From NCBI GenBank assembly GCA_946122785.1, contig CAMGYJ010000011.1:54548449-54612448 (forward strand): DNA of 64,000 nt, read 5' to 3'. Position numbers and translations under genes: made by a program. The stretch comes from Linum tenue. Its lineage: Eukaryota; Streptophyta; Magnoliopsida; Malpighiales; Linaceae. Positions within the stretch are counted from its first letter, which is position 1. Each line of letters starts with the position of its first letter. Of the stretch, positions 45,965 through 56,886 are shown one piece after another. The notes beneath the pieces are model-generated. The model searched no databases, was not told where the DNA came from, and saw only the letters and a list, made by a program, of their open reading frames with translations.

Positions 45965-47030
45965 AGGGTGCGCCTATGGTGACATGCATGTCATTGTGAC
46001 TTGCACTTTTCGGTCGACCTCAGTTAGGATCAGGTCGACCTCACTTAGGATCAGGTCGACCGCATTTAGAATCAGGTCAACCTCATTTAGGATCAGGTCG
46101 ACCTAATCTGTTGTTTCGCTGTAAAAACAGTTTCATGGTGCCTACTTTGGAGATTCATATCATAAAATTGGCTAAATGGAAATTGAAGATTAATGGCTTG
46201 TTTTGAAGCTGGAGTGTCCATCTACATATTGAAGTGATTGAGAGCTCGATAGGAAGTCCAAAAGACCATTTTTGAACCTGAACAAAAGGCTATGCCAAAA
46301 CTAGGAAACTGCCTGAAAATGACTAAGTCTGGAAACGTGCTTGTGAAGCCTACTTTGAAGCTCAATTCGAGAAGCATGAATGCGAGTCGAGTCCGGGGGT
46401 CTCTACCACGTTAAATTAGGTATGTTTTTATACAAATTCAAGGCATTGGATGAAAGATTGGATATCTGTAAGGCTTCAAACAAAAGGGTCGAAGTTGCTA
46501 CGAAGGCTGTTTTTCTGGCAGACTTCGAGCACAAGCAAGTTTCCAGAAAAACAACCTTTGTAGCAACTTCGAGCCTTTTGTTTGAAGACTTAAAGATATC
46601 CAATCTTTCATCCAATGTCTTTCCTTTGTAGACAAACATACCTAATTTAACGTGGTAGAGCCTTTGGAATCGATCGCAACCATACTCCTCAAATTGAGCT
46701 CCAAAGTAGGCTTCACAAACACGTTCCCAGACTTGGCCATTTTCAGGCAGTTTCCCAGTTTTGGCATAGCCTTTTGATCAGGTTAAAAAGTGGTCTTCTA
46801 GACTTTCTATCGAGCTCCCAAGTACTTTAATGTGTAGAGGAACACTTCAGCTTCAAAACAAGCCATTAATCTCCAATTTTCATCTAGCCAATTTTAAGAT
46901 ATGAATCTCCAAAGTCGGCACCATGAAACTGTTTTAACACTAAAACAACAGATTAGGTCGACCTAATCCTATATGAGGTCGACCGGAAAGTGCATGTCAC
47001 CGTGACATGCATGTCACCGTAGCAAAGTCC
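45965..47030. mobile_element. Fold-back element: 1.07-kb near-complete palindrome
   Basis: The left half (45965 to about 46515) is the inverted copy of the right half (about 46530 to 47030), with a tiny loop near 46523. Shared landmarks in opposite orientation: GGTGACATGCATGTCA, TTTCATGGTGCC, GATTCATATC, GGATGAAAGATTGGATATC. Both strands therefore encode nearly the same short frame. A perfect 8-bp duplication, taataact, flanks it (45957-45964 and 47031-47038). No transposase, so non-autonomous; hAT by target length, though long palindromic arms also suit Mutator-type fold-backs. Confidence 0.85.
46012..46112. repeat. Subterminal array of AGGTCGACCT-containing repeats
   Basis: About five copies of a unit of roughly 21 bp (GGTCGACCTCATTTAGGATCA with variants) in the left end of the fold-back element. 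The right end has only two (46970-46985), so the arrays are unequal. AGGTCGACCT is itself palindromic. Confidence 0.75.
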
Positions 47031-48360
47031 TAATAACTAACGAGTATAGATATATATGCGTCATTTTTTGTGAAAAATGATTCAATTAAAGATACCATCC
47101 CTTACCATAGAATCGATAAAGCCAAATTTTTCATAGAATAAAGACACATTCCCAAATCCGAACCCATTTGGCCAATAATATCGAATTTGTGCATCTAAAG
47201 TCTCTACAACACCCAAGCCCTTTCTCCATCGAAGTCTTAGATGGAGAGCAAGAAACTGAGCAAAGACAAACTAAAAAAATCTCAAAGCATCACAAATTCG
47301 AAAATAGCACCTACATAAGGTGATATTTAGAACTCATTCGAACACATCCAATCAACCCTTAAATTGTACATTTACTTCATTGTCGATCAAAATATCTGAT
47401 CACTGTCGAGTTCGTCAACTCTTACAAAAGTAACTAATATATATATAGTAGCACTATCGTCTGTCACAAGTTTTACACAAATGTTTGACTATTTTGTGTA
47501 TGTAGAAAAGGATAGAGTATTATTCTCATTTGACTTTTAGGGTATTGTTAATCACGATGTGTTAGATAAAGAAAGCAATACATACAACCCAATACATTAT
47601 TATACGTTTGTATACAATGACCTCCAACCCTACTTACACATTGATTTCAACCACCCAATTCTATGATGGGTAATTAGCCGCGTCAAATAGATTAACCAGC
47701 ATTTAATTACAAGTGCAGTCCGGCCACTTATTCCTCGTTAACTTTTTTGGATCCTTGTGCATTGAAAAAAAAGCTTCATTGTTATATCTTATCACCATTG
47801 CTAAGTGTCATTTGACAATGGACATGTTCCTGATCGGTAAGAAATGTGAAAGCGAAACCATGTATGTATGTCAACACGTTACATATCTTGCACTACTCAT
47901 TGCACACGAGCCCGGCCAAAAACGTGCTCTTCGAGTTGACAATTAGTACTCCCTTTCCACAAAACTTTAGGATGGTTTTGCAAGCAATGTATGTACGCCG
48001 CACAACACAAATTTTAGCAACTATACGTACGTGGACTCACATTACATTGATTTTCTTGTTTCGTTTAAATACGAAATTCGTGTTGTTCGAATCCCATGTA
48101 ACATTAGAATATGGTGTTTACGGTAATTTTGTATCTTAATTGCTCTTTTTTTTTTTTACCAAATCCACTACTTTCTCGGGAAGTCGGTAGTAATTTACTA
48201 TTAGTGATGCCAATTTGAATCTATTTCACCGGGTATTATCCTACCTTACCCGCATTATGAACGATAGTACAGGAACTGTAGTAGCATGGGGTATTGGGAT
48301 TGGGTATATGTATTACTTCCACCTTGTCCCACCACGTTCTACCTCGATTTGTCTCCATAT

Positions 48361-48542
48361 CTATTTTTATTTCTCCTATTTGGATATTATATCTTAACTA
48401 AAACTTCAATGATCTTTACATTAGTGTAAGGGTTCATCTTTCAATCACTAACTATTTTTGTTTCTCCTGTTTGGATATTATATCTAAACTAAAATTTCAA
48501 TGATCTTTACATTAGTGTAAGGCTTCATCTTTCAATCACTAA
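48361..48542. repeat. 91-bp tandem duplication
   Basis: Two copies starting at 48361 and 48452, differing at a few bases. Non-coding. Confidence 0.85.
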
Positions 48543-48736
48543 CTGGACTCAATTAATCTACATATTGTCTCTATTTTTAACTATTTTCACTTTGTTTCAT
48601 TTTTAAAAGTAAATATTTTCTTAAAATAATATAAGAAATGGTAGACCTGCATCGATCCGTATACATATGACTATCACCCGATCTCACCCGCGAGCTGCAC
48701 TTGGTGTAGAACATATATGGATATTGCGATACCTCC

Positions 48737-49160
48737 GGTGGAGTAGCCAGAAAATTATTTAAAGCTAGGTTTAACGTGAAAAAATATAAAGTATATTTTA
48801 GAACGTGTTTTTATATTCTTAAGAATTTCTAAAATACATTCATCATGCAAATTATGAGAGATATTAAGATATACCCACCAAAAAATCATTCATGATTTCG
48901 TCACTCATCTTATTCGAAAGTGTTTCTTCTTTTTGTTCATTATAGTAACTACTCGTACAACACTTACCGTGACATTTGATAGCATACAAAATATATAAAT
49001 TAAAAGCTAATAGATACAAATATTTATTTCTCTTAAAGTTGTTTTCAATAATAGATCAATCTTGTATTCAATTCTCAACCACATAAAAAATTTATTGCAA
49101 AATTTTTTAACCGAAATAATGCAAATAACCTAACTTGACCTCAAATGATTCAACCATTGA
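48737..49160. repeat. hAT-like relic, third member of the 19.5-kb family
   Basis: Begins GGTGGAGTAGCCAGAAAATT; the interior matches the 19511 element in order (TCATGCAAATTATGA, AAAATCATTCATGAT, ATTATAGTAACTA). No clean terminus or target duplication remains. Confidence 0.5.
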
Positions 49161-50436
49161 TTTACCCGCTCCATTGTCATATTACTATTTACAATATTGG
49201 TAATGAAATGAAACTGAAAGCAAGAGTGGGGGTGGAAAAACTCGAGCGGCAGCACCAAATGTCCAAACATTAATTCTCTCGACAAAAAGAATTCTAAGCT
49301 GTCGCAACCCTGATTAGCGTTGTATAGTAAGAAAAACTCGAGTCTACTAAGTACGGCAGAAGATCCTCAAATGTGACTCAAACCTCCTACACCAATTGCG
49401 TTGTTGTCTTGATATCATTGACTCTGAATAATTAATTAAGGCCTTAATTTGGTGGAGAAAGTGACTATCCGATGGTTAATAGGGACATGGACACTTGATA
49501 ATATTAATCCTCTCCTAGCCTGCCTTGCATGCGTCGGCGATCAAATCTTATAGCTTTTTAAGATAGTTTTCAAGTTGCGATTCAGGAATTTAATTCTAAT
49601 TTGTTGTATATTGCACATCAGTTGATTCAACAGGCTAGTGGTGCGGGATGTGTTGGTCGCAGTTGTAATAGAGTGATTCATTTGATGTGCACGAAATTCG
49701 TTTCAATACGAAATTCGTTTAGAATATATAAGTGATTAGCTTGTGATTTTTTTTGTATATTTCTTTTGTTCGATTATACAAGTGATTTTTTTTGGAAATA
49801 AAACAAGATAATCACTAATCATCGCGCATCAAAGCTGAATCTATGCCATCATCATCCATAACATATTTTTGTTTTGATGAGGATGTTCGTTTTTTACTGA
49901 TCGTAAAAATTCCTTCGTCGATTAACGAATTGATACTTAATTTCTTTATTCTGTGTTCGATATATGATACTATTGTAGAATGATTTTCACCCATTTTCTT
50001 TTTACTCTCCGGTCAATTTGAGTCGAGGTAGATCATGAAACCCATAACAGAACAATCCAAGAGACAGACAACATAAAAAAAATTCATTAACAAGACAGAA
50101 ACAATTGAACTCCACTTTGTGTGACAACGGAAAAAGGTACACCACTTGCTCGAGGAGAGCAAGCAAAAAAAATCCCCTCCCGCCCTCACAGAAAACCAAA
50201 ATTACAGACTCTTTTTTTTTTTTTTTGGTATACTGTATACACACTTCCCTTTTCTCCCCTTAACATTATAATTTTTTTTTTCTTCTCAAGTAACAAAATC
50301 GTTCCTCTTTTTTTCCCCCTTCATTTTCTCCTCAAAGAATAGGTATGTGACCAACCAATCAATCAATAGAATAAAAATGACCTTCCCCAGCAAAGGCCAC
50401 CAAAAAAAAAAATCTCTTCCTTTCCCACCACCAATA

Positions 50437-51789
50437 TTACTGGCTCGACCCGGTCCGTCGTCGATACTGGTCGACGAACCGGTGCAGCCTATCCAAGGCG
50501 ACGTTGAGCGTCGCCTCGCTCATGTTAGCGAAGCAGACGCGGAACCACCCCGGCTCGGAGCAATGACACGACGAGCCGGGGGAGATATTGAGCCTGACGT
50601 CCCTGACTATCAGATTCCACAGCGCCAGCTCGCCTTCCTTGGTCGACTCCTTGAGCAACGGACCGAGGTTCATCCAGCAGAACAGCCCCGCGTTGCCACG
50701 TAGGCACTCGATCCCGGCGCGACGCAGCCCGGCGATGATCACGTCGTACCTCCTCCTCAGCCGCTCCCTGTTCGTCTTTATGTAGTCGGCGGTGAATTCC
50801 TCGTCGGAGAGCATGCAGGCGAGGAGGTGCTGCGTCTGCGAAGAGATGAGCGTGAAGCTCGACATCCTTCTCGCGGTGGTCACGACGGCGTCGTTGTAGG
50901 AGTAGATGGTCCCCACGCGGAACCCGGGGAGGCCCAGGTCCTTGGACAGGCTGTACACGATGTGGACCCGCTCCCGGTCCACGTGGCGGGAGCCGCGGGA
51001 CTCGAGGACCTCGGCGATGCTGACGAACTCGGCGGACGAGAAGGTGGAGCCCGAGTAGATTTCGTCGGACACGAGGTGGATGTTCTTCTCCACGGCGAAG
51101 TCGAGGATCTGCTCCAGTGCGGCGCGCTGCACCGTGGCGCCCAGGGGGTTGGAAGGGTTGGTGATGAGGACGCCGCGGACCGTGAGGCCGCGCGAAACGG
51201 CGTCGTCGTATGCGGCGTGGAGGGCGGATTCGGTGATCTGGAAGTTGTTGGAGCTGTGGCAGTGGATGGGGACGATTTGGACGCCGGTCCGCCACCTCAG
51301 GTCCCGGTCGAACCCCGGGTAGTACGGGGTCGGGATGAGGAGGGCGTCGCCCGGGTTGGCCAGGATGAAGGTCAGGAGCTCGTTGGCCGCGGTCGCGCCC
51401 GCGGTCAGGACGACCCGGTCCGGGTCGAACCGGGCGCGGCCGCCGCGGATTTGCTCCATGAAGGAGGCCATTGCCCCGCGGAAGGATTTGAGGCCGTGGT
51501 AGTCCTGGAAGAGGGCGTTGTCCCTGAACCCGGCCGTGGCTCCCTTCCCCCACGTGGCGGCCTCGGAGTGGCGTTCGAGGAAGTCCTCGAGCAGGTCGAA
51601 GGAGACCTGGTTTTCGGCCAGACCCATCTGGATCACCCCGCTCGGGTTGGTCAGCTCGTCGTACGGGTTCTCGTCGTAGGCCTTCCACCCGGCGAAGTAC
51701 GGAGAGTCTTCTCCGTGGGTTTCGGAGACTGCGATTCTGGAGAGCGCCACGGCGGCGGGTTTTGGCTGCTGCTCGAGCTCGATCGCCAT
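50437..51789 (-). CDS. ACS7: 1-aminocyclopropane-1-carboxylate synthase, type III (ACS7-like), copy B
   Basis: 450 aa, one exon, the inverted partner of copy A, with the same catalytic residues including Lys283 and Arg417 and the same short tail. Codons 1-271 appear identical to copy A at every base. After that there are scattered silent changes and six replacements relative to copy A: Asn335Asp, Val337Ile, Ala350Val, Glu380Lys, Thr382Ser and Asp429Asn. None touches a residue I recognise as catalytic, so both enzymes should work. The leader differs just before the ATG (a short indel), so the identity block starts abruptly at the start codon. The two genes point at each other, 8.9 kb apart. 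Confidence 0.95.
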   Translation of the reverse strand: MAIELEQQPKPAAVALSRIAVSETHGEDSPYFAGWKAYDENPYDELTNPSGVIQMGLAENQVSFDLLEDFLERHSEAATWGKGATAGFRDNALFQDYHGLKSFRGAMASFMEQIRGGRARFDPDRVVLTAGATAANELLTFILANPGDALLIPTPYYPGFDRDLRWRTGVQIVPIHCHSSNNFQITESALHAAYDDAVSRGLTVRGVLITNPSNPLGATVQRAALEQILDFAVEKNIHLVSDEIYSGSTFSSAEFVSIAEVLESRGSRHVDRERVHIVYSLSKDLGLPGFRVGTIYSYNDAVVTTARRMSSFTLISSQTQHLLACMLSDEEFTADYIKTNRERLRRRYDVIIAGLRRAGIECLRGNAGLFCWMNLGPLLKESTKEGELALWNLIVRDVRLNISPGSSCHCSEPGWFRVCFANMSEATLNVALDRLHRFVDQYRRRTGSSQ

Positions 51790-52002
51790 TATAATTAAGA
51801 AGTTGGTGGGAATTGAAGTGGGTTTCTTCTGAAAGAGACAAGGTATAAGAAGTGAGAGAGCTAGCTTTTCTTTCTTCTTTCTTCTTCCTTAGTATAGGGA
51901 AAAAAACAGACAGAAGTCTGTGAGGAAGGAAGAGAGAGGAAAAAGGAGAGAGATTTGTGAATGTTGGAATGAATGATTTGTGGAAGGAGAAGAAGAGGCT
52001 AC

Positions 52003-52012
52003 TTATATATAG
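52003..52012 (-). promoter_or_regulatory. TATA box of ACS copy B
   Basis: CTATATATAA on the minus strand, about 220 bp upstream of the ATG, equivalent in position to that of copy A. Confidence 0.65.
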
Positions 52013-52929
52013 AGGGGGAAAGAGTGTTTTTTGTATATTGGGCCTAATATAATATAGGAAAGGGGGGGAAAGGGTAATGGAGGGATTCAGAATAAAAATA
52101 AAATCAATGATTCTATGGTGTAAGCAAATATGATGAGGGACAAAATCCACTTCTTCTTGTTCATTTTTCGCAGAGATCAATGAGGAAGAGAGATTGGTCT
52201 TTTTTTGTTTAATCTTGACAACTGTATATGTTGTGGTTCTGTCAGCTGCCCCTTTGCAAAAAATTTCTTTATCCCAATCTCCACAAGATCCCACACACCG
52301 AATATGGTGGTTGAATGTGTACAGTGGGGGGGAGAGAGAGAGAGAGGGGTTGGTGTTAAAAGTTGGTTTGATTTCAATCTCTTTTCTTCTCTCTCACTTC
52401 CCACCCTTTTAGCTTCTTCATACCTCAACTAATACTAATGTTAATGAGTGATAAAATTGGGATTTTAGAATGAATGCAATTAAAGTTATAGTAATTTACA
52501 AAACTTGAAATTGGTTTTTAGAGCAGAAGGGGCTTAATTTGTTTAATGAATAGTGGCAAATTTTACTAAACTCTTTGATCAAATCAGGGGGCAGCGAAAG
52601 TACGCGGAGCCAAGGATCGATACAACCCCAACTGAGTAAACAACGAGAATACACTACATCACCACAGCAGTCACAATCACAACCTACATCGATCACCCAT
52701 AAAAAAAAGTAAGGAATCTTCGATCATGGAAGAAGGATTATATTAGCTATGATCTTGGTCATCATTAATATATAGTAACCCAAAACTAGCCACCACCAAA
52801 CCTATGACTAGCAAGTTGAAGAATTTTGTTTACTAAAACCAGAATCATCATTACAATGGGCAATCAATCATATGCATATATGCCTTTAGCAAATTAATAT
52901 TACAGACATTAACAAAAAAAAATTAATAT

Positions 52930-53180
52930 TACAGAAGGGGGCGGCAGATCTAAAGAGTAGTTGAAAGTTCTACTAATGACTTGACAAAGATACCCATTTT
53001 AACACAAGATTTTAAGATTCTGATTTTGGTTATAACCCAAAGCTTTGATGACCTAAACAGAAGCCCAAAGGAGATCTCATGACCCCACAACCCACTCCTT
53101 CTCTCTCCTTGCTAAATGATCATTAGCAACAAAGTTTATAACGTCATTTAACTTAACCCTTCACTAAGCTTCTATTAATG
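52930..53180 (-). promoter_or_regulatory. Upstream block conserved between the two ACS copies
   Basis: Reads almost base for base like 38100-38360 in the left arm (for example GTCATGAGATCTCCTTTGGG and AAGCTTTGGGTTATAACC), better conserved than most of the arm. About 1.2 kb upstream of the ACS start here and about 1.9 kb upstream in copy A. A shared distal regulatory region is possible. Confidence 0.45.
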
Positions 53181-53189
53181 GCAATGTTT

Positions 53190-54260
53190 TTATGGGTGTC
53201 TCAAAAGAGGAAGTAACACTTGGTTTGCTTTGGAAATTTTGGCTTGTCTCTTTTTCAGTTCATCAATGAGCTTATATGATGTAGGGTTTGTGGTTTACAG
53301 TTCAAGGAAAGAAAACAAACTTGGGACAGAAGAAAGTACAACCTGAAAGTGGAAAAAGTGCAAATTAAGAAGTTGTGGACTTGATTGGTAATTTGCCAGA
53401 GACCACTTCACTCCAGGTGCGATGCGTCGTCGTCTCGGTTGAAGATTGGATTGGGTTTAATGGATACGACGTCGTCTCCATTCTAATGGTCGACAGGTTT
53501 GAAGATTGGAGCACTGTCTCCTCCTGTGCTGATTCTGTTTCCAGATAAGGCGAAGAAAAACAAATGTTTTTCTTTGATAGGAAGAGCTAAGAGGAGGGAG
53601 GCTACAGACCTTGAAATCAAGATTTATGAATTCAAAGCATGACACCACACAATCGATACTGTACAACGAGGAGGGGGAAGAGGAGGAAAAGTTACGACTC
53701 TTAAATTTAAGATCTCCGTGTTGAAAGTCAAAACGACCACTCAATCAAACATTTGTTGTGTTGCTTCCTTTCTTCGCCCTCGTTGTTTGTATCTCCTCCA
53801 TGTTGCTTCCTTTTCTACTTCTGTTTACTCCGTCAGGTCAATGCTTTTGATCCGTTGTTGTTCCTCTGTTGTGTACTGATATTCTACTTCGTTTCTTTTT
53901 CTTTATGGATTTAATCGCTCGTACCCAAAAAAATGGCATCCAAAACCCAAGTTATGCATGTGATTAATAAATGAGCGGCTGAATTAATATTTCATTTAAT
54001 TGATCTGCCATAGCTACATGATTTGTGTTTTTCCAATCTTCCCTAAACGATCAAGATTGAATTGAAGCATTAAGAGAATTCCTTGCCTAGTTTTGATGTG
54101 GGATGGGTAATCGTTTAATAATAGTTTAGTACTTTATTATATGTACTTATTTAGCTTGATTAGTATTTTCGACTCGGTTCTGTATATGTATTGTACTTGT
54201 AGTCATTCGGCTAGCTTAATGATGATCAAATAACAGGAGCCCTAGCTAGTGCCTTTTCGT
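53190..54260. other. Right-arm-specific insert, unknown nature
   Basis: About 1.07 kb with no counterpart in the left arm, where the flanks join near 38050-38100. It contains a 95-codon minus-strand frame (53744-53457) without recognisable similarity. No inverted termini or target duplication located; alternatively the left arm lost it. Confidence 0.4.
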
Positions 54261-54580
54261 TTTATTCTCAAACTTCTCTCTATATTCTCTCAACCAAATC
54301 TCAATTCTACCTCATTTTATGATCAAGTTTAATGATCGAGATTAGCATGGGTAATTAGTTGAGAGAGGTGGGTTAAGACTAAGCTAAGTACTTAAGTAGG
54401 ATATGTGTGAAGGAATATATATACAACAGAATAGGTGGCAATTGAAGATGTGGGAAAATCTATGATGTTTGCTACATTTGCTTTGCCTACTACATGTAAG
54501 ACATGAAGATGCTTGTCGAGATTGTGTTTCTATGTAGATTTTCAACTAACAAACTCATCAAGAACCAGATAACCAATACT

Positions 54581-54584
54581 AATA

Positions 54585-54676
<92 letters not shown>
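54581..54676. repeat. ATT trinucleotide microsatellite, about 32 units
   Basis: An essentially pure ATT/AAT run of 96 bp, present only in the right arm, at the place where the left arm has about 250 bp of other sequence and the Mutator-like element. Confidence 0.97.
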
Positions 54677-54689
54677 GCTAGCAACTGAC

Positions 54690-56220
54690 GCTCGCAAGTG
54701 ATGATCATGGATGTGTGGGGCTCGATGAACCATATGAATATACCCATGTGCAGATTTCAACTCAAGGCCTAGAGATTTTGCGATATGGTGATCAACCGAA
54801 ACAAAACTATATATACATAAACTAGTACTTAATCAAAATAGTAATTAAATGGATTGTATATCTATTAATTGAGAAATTAGGGGATATACCATGATAAGCT
54901 ATGTACCGACTTATTTATGTTCTTGTATTTGAAAATTTTGTAAGATGCATTCATATGATATATCAGTATCAATATATTTTATCAAATAATCATTCAAGAT
55001 TTTGACATCATCCATTAAATATCGAAGTATTTTCACGTGCATCATTGTAAATGTCTTTCAACACTTTCCGTGGTAGTTTAGGTAGAAACAATACTAAATT
55101 ATCATTGACTCGACGAGAATTTCATCAAAGTGGTGTCCAAAAACAAAATATTCTTACTAGCATACGATAACAGTTCTATTATGTTTAATTGCCTCTTTCC
55201 AGACTTATGTAGTTTGCAATTATATATTTTTTTTAAATCAACTGCACATAAATGATAAAAAAAAGTTGTAATTTCATCAAATTCAACATCTAATTAAACT
55301 CGGGCAAAAATCATGTAATAACACCAAGATTCCCAGACATCATCAAATCAAAGTGGTTGAATTAGTTCCTGGTTACCACTTATCCCTTTTGGGGTTGCTT
55401 CCTCGCCCATGGGCTACTTCTGTACGTTAGTGATGAAGGTCTTTGACTCCTTCCTTGTCCCGTGATACGCATGATTAAGGTACTTAATCATTATATTTGT
55501 TATTAACTAATTAAGTTATGCACCTAATGAAAGCGACTGTACATACGTACTTAAGCTCCTCTGAAGTGGATTCCAACTGAGCAATGGAAGCACCCAAGAA
55601 ACTGTAAACCCTAACTTCTGAGTTCTGACTTTCCCCACAAGAAAACGACACCCTCCAAATCACAAACCCTTTATTGCTATCTCAGCAAAAAAGGGTTTTA
55701 GTCAATTTTAAACAACGTCATATATATCCATCCCATCTTGTCGATTTAATTAATCCCAAAATTCCTGATTAGCGTGGATTATGTTCTGTACTTCCTTCTA
55801 CTAAACAACTCCATCTGTCACTGTCCTTTTTTTCTGTGTTAAACAATAGAGATTGTCACTCTCTTGTTCTTCATTTGGCCAACACAAAAGGTAAACTTCA
55901 AAACCCAATTAATTGATTAATTAATTAGTCTTTTGTTAATGGTGTGTTTATCTTTCTCTGTCTCTCATCTTTAGATTTTTGTTCTCTTCTGCAATTACTG
56001 ATGCCCTTATACGGCTAGCTAGCAGACATATCACCAATTGGCTTCACATCATTGCCTGGTGAAAACCGACATTTTTATGACACCATTAGAAGACGTTTAT
56101 ATTGCTAATTCGTGCTTAATTGCCTCACTAATGACGACGCAATCAGTCAACCAGCCACTCATCTTTTGCAGGCAGGCAGAGAGAGAGAGAGTGAACCGGC
56201 CAATTGCTTCACTACGATAA
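54690..56220. other. Non-coding right-arm DNA
   Basis: Clear similarity to left-arm blocks 35300-35880 and 27000-27880, which are contiguous here. This junction near 55300 marks where the left arm carries 7.4 kb of extra DNA. No gene seen. Confidence 0.55.
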
Positions 56221-56455
56221 ATTTTTACTTCTAAATAAATATATGATATATATTAACCTCTCGCGAGAATTAACAACCGTTCAATTCGCTTTTCTACCCA
56301 AAATATACTATGGTGCTGGTTGCTGGAATTGTATTGTTTCGAGTTCCGGTAACAGAACAATTCGGTTCAGGTAACGGAAACAACCCGAATTTAAGTTCTA
56401 CTCTAATCAATAGAGGTCAACTGACAAAAAAATAAGAGGAAGTTACGAGACATAT

Positions 56456-56886
56456 TTAATGTTGTCAGAACCGAACCGGAGCATGGTCTGGTAATGCGAA
56501 CGGCTCGCATTTTAGTGGTCCAACCGGCATTAGACCGTTTAAAACCGTTACAGAACCGGTACCTAATAAACATTATCCGTACAAATAGTGGACATTTCTT
56601 AATCAGAGCTCGTCTCTTTCCTTCAAAATTTTGAAATGGAAATAAGGATTCAGTTTGAGAGCCCGACGTTTTTTGTTTATTTCAATTTTCAGCAATTTCT
56701 TTAATTAAATTTAATGGCGCGCAGAATGGCAAAAACCGTACGAGCGGCTCGTTCGGCTCGAGCGGTTTACCGCCTCGGCCGCTCGTCAACCACTACATAA
56801 AACCGGAACGGCTTTTAAACTGTTCCGAGCCGATTTTGTGACCGGGTGACGGTTTTACCGGTGCTCGGCCCGACTTTAATAACACA
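56456..56886. repeat. CCGG/CGGCTCG-rich transposon-like block, right arm only
   Basis: Rich in AACCGG, GGCTCG and GAGCGG words, bounded roughly by TGTTGTCAGAACCG and CGACTTTAATAACAC, which form weak inverted ends. Typical of decayed plant DNA transposons. No target duplication identified. Confidence 0.4.

Larger units (their letters stand above)
41881..49999. other. Spacer between the two arms, transposon-rich, no host gene
   Basis: About 8.1 kb separating the 3' ends of the two ACS copies. It holds a MITE, a small-LTR relic with a nested hAT element, a fold-back element, tandem repeats and hAT-like scraps (listed separately). The rest, including 42711-43610, 45031-45956 and 47039-48360, is AT-rich with no supported coding region. 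Confidence 0.7.

Noticed and set aside
46380..46639. Two similar overlapping frames on opposite strands, first read as a duplicated small gene
   Set aside because: They are mirror images because the DNA is a palindromic fold-back element; there is no independent coding evidence.
50525..52294. A 589-codon open frame overlapping ACS copy B
   Set aside because: Same GC-rich shadow effect. It begins in the promoter and leader and shares no motif with a known protein.
54503..54760. Open frames of poly-Tyr and poly-Ile
   Set aside because: Translations of the ATT microsatellite.
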